Positions 58,844-64,000 of a stretch of DNA of 64,000 nucleotides are shown here, one piece after another. Both the position numbers and the translations under genes were made by a program. Numbering within the stretch: position 1 is the stretch's first letter; the number at the start of each line of letters is the position of its first letter. A model generated the notes under the pieces. The model ran no database searches. It had not been told where the DNA came from and saw only the letters and a list, made by a program, of their open reading frames with translations. Source of the DNA: Geobacillus icigianus. Its GTDB lineage: Bacteria > Bacillota > Bacilli > Bacillales > Anoxybacillaceae. Where the stretch lies: contig NZ_JPYA01000186.1 of NCBI RefSeq assembly GCF_000750005.1, forward strand, positions 62,001-126,000, given 5' to 3'.

Positions 58844-59422
58844 GTGAACTTGCCGAATAAAATTACGGTAGCGCGCATCATGTTGATCCCGTTTTTTTTG
58901 ATTGTGATGCTCGTCCCGTTCGGTTGGGGCAGCATTCGCATCGGCGGCGAGGTGCTCCCGATCGCCCATCTTGTCGGCGCTCTCATTTTCATCGTGGCGT
59001 CAACGACGGATTGGATTGACGGCTATTATGCTCGCAAGTATGGGCTTGTCACCAATTTGGGCAAGTTTTTGGACCCGCTTGCCGATAAGCTGCTCGTATC
59101 GGCGGCGCTCATTGTGCTCGTTGAACTCGGGTTCGCGCCGGCTTGGATGGTGATCATCATCATCAGCCGCGAGTTTGCCGTCACTGGCTTGCGGCTCGTG
59201 CTTGCCGGTGAGGGGGAAGTCGTGGCAGCCAATATGCTCGGCAAAATTAAAACGTGGACGCAAATTATCGCGATTGCCGCCTTGTTGCTTCATAATCTAC
59301 CGTTTTCGCTCATCCCGTTCCCGTTTGCCGACTTGGCGCTTTGGGTGGCGGTCATTTTCACCGTTTGGTCGGGATGGGATTATTTTGCGAAAAACAAACA
59401 TGCGTTCGCTCGCTCTAAATAA
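58844..59422 (+). CDS. pgsA: CDP-diacylglycerol--glycerol-3-phosphate 3-phosphatidyltransferase
   Basis: 192 residues from GTG 58844 after AGCGGAGGTATTCGTT. Membrane enzyme whose CDP-alcohol phosphatidyltransferase motif (D..DG..AR...G...D...D) is visible as TDWIDGYYARKYG, then GKFLDPLADK. It makes phosphatidylglycerol phosphate from CDP-diacylglycerol, the product of CdsA in this window. Confidence 0.96.
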   Translation: MNLPNKITVARIMLIPFFLIVMLVPFGWGSIRIGGEVLPIAHLVGALIFIVASTTDWIDGYYARKYGLVTNLGKFLDPLADKLLVSAALIVLVELGFAPAWMVIIIISREFAVTGLRLVLAGEGEVVAANMLGKIKTWTQIIAIAALLLHNLPFSLIPFPFADLALWVAVIFTVWSGWDYFAKNKHAFARSK

Positions 59423-59452
59423 TAGGGTAGCCGCGAAGGAGGAGGCTGTTCA

Positions 59453-60697
59453 TTGAACGCGGAGATCATCGCCGTCGGCTCGGAACTGCTGCTTGGCCAA
59501 ATTGTCAACACGAACGCCCAGTTTTTGTCGCAGCAGCTTGCCGCCTTGGGCATCAATGTTTATTTCCAGACGGTTGTCGGCGACAACGCCGGCCGCCTTG
59601 AGCAGGCGGTGAAAACGGCGCAAACGAGGGCGAATCTCATCATCTTCACCGGCGGTCTCGGCCCGACGAAGGATGATGTCACGAAGGAGACGATCGCCCG
59701 TTTGCTTGGCCGCCGGCTCGTCATCGATGAAGAGGCGTTGCGGGCAATCGAAGCGTACTTTGCCCGCGCCCATCGGCCGATGACAGACAACAACAAAAAG
59801 CAAGCGCTCGTTTTGGAAGGGGCGACCGTCCTGAAAAACGAAAACGGCATGGCGCCGGGGATGGCGCTCACCGTCGCGGGCATCACGTACATGTTGCTGC
59901 CCGGGCCGCCGAAAGAAATGCGCCCGATGTTTACCCGTTACGGGATCCCCTTTTTGCGCGCTGCGTTCCCGCTGTCCGGACGCATTGAGTCGCGTGTGCT
60001 CCGCTTTTTTGGCATCGGCGAAGCGGCGCTGGAGACGGCGCTCGCCGATTTGATTGACGCGCAATCGAATCCGACGATCGCGCCGCTGGCCGGTGACGGC
60101 GAGGTGACGCTCCGCTTGACGGCGAAGCACCGGGACGCGGCGGAAGCGCAGCGGCTGCTTGATGAAGCAGAAGCGGCGATTTTGGCGCGCGTTGGCCGCT
60201 ACTGTTACGGCTATGACGACGAAACGCTGTTTACGAAGACAAGCGAACGGTTAAAAGAAAGAGGATGGACGATCGCGGCGGCCGAGAGCCTGACCGGCGG
60301 GCTGTTTCTCGAACAGCTCACCGCCGTTCCCGGGGCGTCGCGGATCGTTCAAGGCGGCGTCGTTTGCTACACGAACGGCGTCAAACAACAGGTGCTTGGC
60401 GTGCCGCGGCCGCTTCTCGAAACGGACGGGGCGGTGAGCGAATCGTGCGCGCGTGTGTTGGCGGAAAACGTCCGTTCGCTATGCGGCGCCGATGTCGGCA
60501 TCAGCTTCACCGGCGTCGCCGGCCCCGACCCGCTTGAAGGCCATCCGCCCGGCACCGTCTATATCGGCATTGCCATGCGCGAGCGCGGCACCGCTGTCCG
60601 CCGTTTGACGTTGTCCGGCACGCGCGGCGACATCCGCATCCGCGCCGCCAAATACGGTTGTTTTCTGCTGCTGGAGCTGCTTGCGGCCGACCGCTAA
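59453..60697 (+). CDS. cinA: CinA, competence/damage-inducible protein (nicotinamide nucleotide amidase type)
   Basis: 414 residues from TTG 59453 after AAGGAGGAGGCTG. N-terminal MoCF/COG1058 domain ([35 protein letters not shown]) and C-terminal CinA/PncC amidohydrolase domain ([36 protein letters not shown]). The family salvages NMN or pyridine nucleotides; its place before recA is conserved and links it with competence in Gram-positives. Confidence 0.95.
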   Translation: MNAEIIAVGSELLLGQIVNTNAQFLSQQLAALGINVYFQTVVGDNAGRLEQAVKTAQTRANLIIFTGGLGPTKDDVTKETIARLLGRRLVIDEEALRAIEAYFARAHRPMTDNNKKQALVLEGATVLKNENGMAPGMALTVAGITYMLLPGPPKEMRPMFTRYGIPFLRAAFPLSGRIESRVLRFFGIGEAALETALADLIDAQSNPTIAPLAGDGEVTLRLTAKHRDAAEAQRLLDEAEAAILARVGRYCYGYDDETLFTKTSERLKERGWTIAAAESLTGGLFLEQLTAVPGASRIVQGGVVCYTNGVKQQVLGVPRPLLETDGAVSESCARVLAENVRSLCGADVGISFTGVAGPDPLEGHPPGTVYIGIAMRERGTAVRRLTLSGTRGDIRIRAAKYGCFLLLELLAADR

Positions 60698-60793
60698 TCT
60701 CGGCCGCTCCCTCCTTTCACACCCTCCACCGCCCATCGTTTGTTTCCGCCGGATCAGCATGGCGATTGTTGCTAGTTTCCCCACCAAAAAAAA

Positions 60794-60807
60794 CGAATGA
60801 ACGTTCG
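60794..60807 (+). promoter_or_regulatory. LexA (DinR) SOS box of recA
   Basis: CGAATGAACGTTCG, close to the Bacillus SOS consensus CGAACnnnnGTTCG, with a central GAACGTTC palindrome. It ends 9 bases before the -35 of the recA promoter. Confidence 0.75.
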
Positions 60808-60816
60808 ATTTTTTGC

Positions 60817-60845
60817 TTGGCAATGGTCAGAAAACGGTGTATAGT
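60817..60845 (+). promoter_or_regulatory. recA promoter
   Basis: TTGGCA (60817-60822), 17-base spacer, TATAGT (60840-60845), 33 bases before the GTG start and just downstream of the LexA box. Confidence 0.75.
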
Positions 60846-60877
60846 ATAAGTAGCCTTACAAAAGGAGGAGGAAATGA

Positions 60878-61921
60878 GTGAATCAAGATCGTCAAGCCGC
60901 GTTGGAGCAGGCGTTAAAACAAATTGAACGACAGTTTGGCAAGGGGGCCATCATGAAGCTCGGTGAGCAAGTGGAACGAAAAGTTTCCGTTGTGCCGAGC
61001 GGTTCGCTGGCGCTCGATATCGCGTTAGGCGTCGGCGGCTATCCGCGCGGGCGGATTGTGGAAATTTACGGCCCGGAATCATCAGGGAAGACGACCGTTG
61101 CCCTTCACGCGATCGCTGAGGTGCAAAAGCGGGGCGGGCAAGCAGCTTTCATCGATGCCGAGCACGCGCTCGATCCAATCTATGCGCAAAAATTAGGAGT
61201 CAATATCGATGAACTGTTGCTTTCCCAGCCCGACACCGGCGAACAGGCGCTCGAAATCGCCGAAGCGCTCGTACGAAGCGGCGCGGTCGATATTATCGTC
61301 ATCGACTCGGTGGCGGCGCTCGTGCCGAAAGCGGAAATTGAAGGAGAGATGGGCGATGCCCACGTCGGCTTGCAAGCCCGCCTCATGTCGCAGGCGCTCC
61401 GCAAGCTGTCTGGCGCCATCAACAAATCGAAAACGATCGCCATTTTCATCAACCAAATCCGCGAGAAAGTCGGCGTCATGTTTGGCAATCCAGAAACAAC
61501 GCCGGGGGGGCGGGCGCTGAAGTTTTACGCTTCCGTCCGCCTAGAAGTGCGCCGCGCCGAACAAATCAAGCAAGGCAACGACATGGTCGGCAACAAGACG
61601 AAAATCAAAGTCGTCAAAAACAAAGTCGCGCCGCCGTTTAAAACAGCTGATGTCGACATCATGTACGGCGAAGGCATTTCCCGCGAAGGGGAAATCATCG
61701 ATATGGCGTCCGAACTCGACATCGTGCAAAAGAGCGGTTCGTGGTATTCGTACAAAGACGAACGGCTTGGCCAAGGCCGGGAAAACGCAAAGCAATTTTT
61801 GAAAGAAAATCCGCATATTGCCGATGAAATCGCCCGTGCCATCCGTCAACATTACGGCATTGACGGCAGCGAGGCGGGCGGTGAACCGCAGCAAGACGAG
61901 TTCGCGTTGCTTGAGGAATAA
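60878..61921 (+). CDS. recA: RecA recombinase
   Basis: 347 residues from GTG 60878 (AAAGGAGGAGGAAATGA). Walker [10 protein letters not shown] near residue 66, Walker [21 protein letters not shown], the L2 loop [20 protein letters not shown] and the acidic tail EFALLEE are all intact. It catalyses strand exchange and activates LexA self-cleavage. No intein or insertion is present. Confidence 0.98.
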   Translation: MNQDRQAALEQALKQIERQFGKGAIMKLGEQVERKVSVVPSGSLALDIALGVGGYPRGRIVEIYGPESSGKTTVALHAIAEVQKRGGQAAFIDAEHALDPIYAQKLGVNIDELLLSQPDTGEQALEIAEALVRSGAVDIIVIDSVAALVPKAEIEGEMGDAHVGLQARLMSQALRKLSGAINKSKTIAIFINQIREKVGVMFGNPETTPGGRALKFYASVRLEVRRAEQIKQGNDMVGNKTKIKVVKNKVAPPFKTADVDIMYGEGISREGEIIDMASELDIVQKSGSWYSYKDERLGQGRENAKQFLKENPHIADEIARAIRQHYGIDGSEAGGEPQQDEFALLEE

Positions 61922-61929
61922 GCGCCCCG

Positions 61930-61965
61930 GAGGGTGTCCCGAAAGGATCGGGACACCCTCTTTCG
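61930..61965 (+). terminator. recA terminator formed by the repeat
   Basis: Stem 61930-61942 with 61948-61960, followed by TTTCGTT, 9 bases after the recA stop. Confidence 0.85.
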
Positions 61966-62051
61966 TTGCTCGATATACGTACGGACTGCTTCTGCCGCAC
62001 CATCGGTTGTGCTGATCTTGAAGGCGGACAACCTTTTGCGTCAGCCCCTTT
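61930..62051 (+). repeat. MITE-like interspersed repeat, copy B
   Basis: 122 bases that match copy A (25614-25738) in reverse complement. The first 31 bases form a perfect 13-bp hairpin GAGGGTGTCCCGA / TCGGGACACCCTC with a 5-base loop and TTTCGTT after it, which serves as the recA terminator. The far end GTCAGCCCCTTT is an imperfect inverted copy of the near end. Confidence 0.75.
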
Positions 62052-62165
62052 CCGAGTTCGCTTTCCCAAACGTGACGGCGCGTCTATACGATGCGAAAGA
62101 TAAGCGTCAGCTCCTTTCCATGTTCGCTTTCCCCTAGGCGGCGGGCGTGGGCCTGTGTAATATCT

Positions 62166-62194
62166 TGACAATTGCTACGGGCGCCTTTACAATG
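62166..62194 (+). promoter_or_regulatory. Sigma-A promoter of rny
   Basis: Consensus TTGACA (62166-62171), 17-base spacer, TACAAT (62189-62194). It lies 204 bases before the rny start, so the message has a long GC-rich leader. Confidence 0.75.
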
Positions 62195-62397
62195 AACATG
62201 TATATTTGTCCATACGCATGGCGGGGTCAAACGATCGTCCGCCGCGGCGGGACGGGAAGATGCCGAAAGCCGCGCGGGCGATCGCTGTGCAAAATGGGTC
62301 GAGCCAATACGTTGAAAATGGGAACATCCATCCGCGCCAACGATGGCGGCGCGCGAAAAATGCAGGGGAACATTGAACAGCAAGAGGAGGTGAAACG

Positions 62398-63954
62398 ATG
62401 GGTCCAATCATCATCTCCGCTTTGCTTGCCTTAGTCATTGGTGCCGTTGTTGGCTTTTTTGTTCGCAAATCGATTGCCGAAGCGAAAATTGGCGGGGCGA
62501 AAGCAGCTGCCGAGCAGCTGATCGAGGAGGCGAAACGCGAGGCGGACGCCTTGAAAAAAGAAGCGCTTCTTGAAGCCAAAGATGAGATTCATAAACTGCG
62601 CACGGAAGCGGAGCGCGACATCCGCGACCGGAGAAGCGAGCTTCAAAAACAAGAAAACCGTCTCATGCAAAAAGAGGAAAATCTCGACCGCAAAGACGAA
62701 GCGCTCAATAAGCGCGAGGCGCTGCTCGAAGCGAAGGAAGAAGCGCTAAACGAAAGGCAACAGCATATTGAACAAATGGAAAGCAAAGTGGAAATGCTCG
62801 TCCAACAGCAACAAGCCGAACTGGAACGTATTTCCGGATTGACACGCGACGACGCGCGCCAGCTTGTTTTAGAGCGTGTCGAAAAAGAGCTGTCGCATGA
62901 AGTCGCCATGATGATCAAAGAGGCGGAAACGCGGGCGAAAGAGGAAGCGGATAAGCGAGCTAAGGCGATTTTGTCGCTCGCCATTCAGCGCTGCGCCGCT
63001 GACCATGTCGCCGAAACGACGGTTTCGGTCGTCAATTTGCCTAACGATGAAATGAAAGGGCGCATTATCGGGCGCGAAGGGCGGAACATTCGTACGCTCG
63101 AGACGCTGACCGGCATCGATTTGATCATCGACGATACGCCGGAGGCCGTTATTTTGTCGGGATTTGACCCAATTCGCCGCGAAACGGCGCGCATCGCCTT
63201 GGATAAGCTCGTCCAAGACGGCCGCATTCATCCGGCCCGCATCGAAGAGATGGTCGAAAAGGCGCGCCGCGAAGTGGACGAACATATTCGCGAAGTCGGC
63301 GAACAAACGACGTTTGAAGTCGGGGTTCATGGGCTGCATCCGGATTTGATTAAGATTTTGGGACGGCTCAAATTCCGGACGAGCTACGGGCAAAACGTTT
63401 TGAAACACTCGGTTGAAGTGGCGTTTTTAGCCGGGTTGATGGCGGCTGAGCTCGGAGAGGACGAAATGCTGGCGCGCCGGGCCGGCTTGCTTCATGATAT
63501 CGGCAAGGCGATTGACCATGAAGTGGAAGGAAGCCATGTGGAAATCGGCGTCGAGCTGGCGACAAAATATAAAGAGCATCCGGTCGTCATCAACAGCATC
63601 GCTTCGCACCACGGCGACACCGAACCGACGTCGGTCATCGCCGTGCTCGTTGCCGCAGCCGATGCGCTGTCGGCAGCGCGGCCGGGAGCGCGCAGCGAAA
63701 CGCTGGAAAACTACATTCGCCGCTTAGAGAAGCTGGAAGAAATTGCCGAGTCTTACGAAGGCGTGGAAAAATCATACGCCATCCAAGCGGGCCGCGAAGT
63801 GCGGATCATGGTCAAACCGGATATGATCGACGACTTGGAAGCGCATCGGTTGGCGCGCGATATCCGCAAACGGATCGAGGAAGAGCTCGATTATCCGGGC
63901 CATATTAAAGTCACGGTCATCCGCGAAACGCGGGCGGTAGAGTACGCGAAGTAA
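62398..63954 (+). CDS. rny: Ribonuclease Y
   Basis: 518 residues, ATG 62398 after AAGAGGAGGTGAAACG. N-terminal membrane helix (about 3-22), long coiled coil (about 30-195), KH domain ([20 protein letters not shown]), and HD domain with [17 protein letters not shown] and the second motif [10 protein letters not shown]. It is the membrane-bound endonuclease that starts mRNA decay and forms a network with PNPase and RNase J, also encoded here. Confidence 0.97.
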   Translation: MGPIIISALLALVIGAVVGFFVRKSIAEAKIGGAKAAAEQLIEEAKREADALKKEALLEAKDEIHKLRTEAERDIRDRRSELQKQENRLMQKEENLDRKDEALNKREALLEAKEEALNERQQHIEQMESKVEMLVQQQQAELERISGLTRDDARQLVLERVEKELSHEVAMMIKEAETRAKEEADKRAKAILSLAIQRCAADHVAETTVSVVNLPNDEMKGRIIGREGRNIRTLETLTGIDLIIDDTPEAVILSGFDPIRRETARIALDKLVQDGRIHPARIEEMVEKARREVDEHIREVGEQTTFEVGVHGLHPDLIKILGRLKFRTSYGQNVLKHSVEVAFLAGLMAAELGEDEMLARRAGLLHDIGKAIDHEVEGSHVEIGVELATKYKEHPVVINSIASHHGDTEPTSVIAVLVAAADALSAARPGARSETLENYIRRLEKLEEIAESYEGVEKSYAIQAGREVRIMVKPDMIDDLEAHRLARDIRKRIEEELDYPGHIKVTVIRETRAVEYAK

Positions 63955-63987
63955 AAAGTGGCAGGCTGTTGCCACTTTCTTTTTTTG
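63954..63987 (+). terminator. Terminator after rny
   Basis: AAAGTGGC (63955-63962) pairs with GCCACTTT (63971-63978), then CTTTTTTT. Confidence 0.88.
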
Positions 63988-64000
63988 CCCGTACAATAAA

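Larger units (their letters stand above)
61922..62397. other. recA-rny intergenic region
   Basis: 476 bases without a gene. In order: MITE-like copy B with a terminator hairpin, a 30-base imperfect direct repeat starting GCGTCAGC at 62039 and again at 62104 (65 bases apart), the rny promoter, and a leader of about 195 nt. B. subtilis has pbpX in this gap; no trace of it was seen. Confidence 0.7.

Noticed and set aside
61934..62137. Small open frame after recA, similar to a minus-strand frame ending near 25731
   Set aside because: The similarity arises because both lie in the same non-coding repeat; it does not show a protein.
62192..62434. Small protein encoded in the rny leader
   Set aside because: No ribosome site, starts at the promoter itself, and runs into rny out of frame with no family features.

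Overview
The window is a chromosomal segment of a thermophilic Bacillaceae, almost certainly Geobacillus (kaustophilus/thermoleovorans/stearothermophilus group). This is judged from gene order that follows the Bacillus subtilis flhG-to-rny segment nearly gene for gene, from high-GC codon use, from a Gram-positive PolC, from the dipicolinate (spoVF) and other sporulation genes, and from the many GTG/TTG starts with strong Shine-Dalgarno sites. Nearly all genes lie on the + strand; the only intact gene on the - strand is ymxH.

Layout. 1-6742: 3' end of the flagellar/chemotaxis operon (flhG end, cheB, cheA, cheW, cheC, cheD, sigD, a small unknown gene, a swrB-like gene). 6755-10046: rpsB, tsf, pyrH, frr (translation and UMP kinase), punctuated by terminators. 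10049-20225: envelope and isoprenoid genes uppS, cdsA, dxr, rasP, then proS and polC. 20264-28138: the rimP-nusA-rnpM-ylxQ-infB-ylxP-rbfA-truB-ribF-rpsO translation/ribosome-assembly cluster, with an attenuator-like leader before rimP and the S15 leader before rpsO. 28254-39995: pnp, a deacetylase-like gene, the M16 protease mlpA, ymxH, dpaAB (dipicolinate), asd-dapG-dapA (aspartate pathway, which supplies the DpaAB substrate), and rnjB. 42934-63954: tepA, ylzJ, spoIIIE, a GntR regulator followed by a BMP-type nucleoside ABC transporter (nupNOPQ), the M16 pair ymfF/ymfH, ymfI, ymfJ, ymfK, rodZ, pgsA, cinA, recA (with a LexA box) and rny.

The conserved backbone is broken once, at about 40060-42830 between rnjB and tepA. 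This stretch has visibly lower GC and is a graveyard of mobile or accessory DNA: a HTH-integrase chimera, the first codons of an IS256-type transposase, an intact NlpC/P60 hydrolase gene with a secreted partner, a frameshifted SRAP (SOS-associated peptidase) fragment, an XRE regulator with a stop and a frameshift, and a comM fragment.

Non-coding signals worth attention are: a pair of about 122-125 bp MITE-like repeats in opposite orientation (after rbfA and after recA, the latter apparently forming the recA terminator); three tandem copies of a 74-bp unit between ymfI and ymfJ; a 115-nt stretch before rodZ with a perfect 10-bp closing helix and inner helices that looks like an undescribed structured RNA; a triple-hairpin leader before dapG; and an attenuator-like rimP leader. 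No rRNA, tRNA or CRISPR array was seen.
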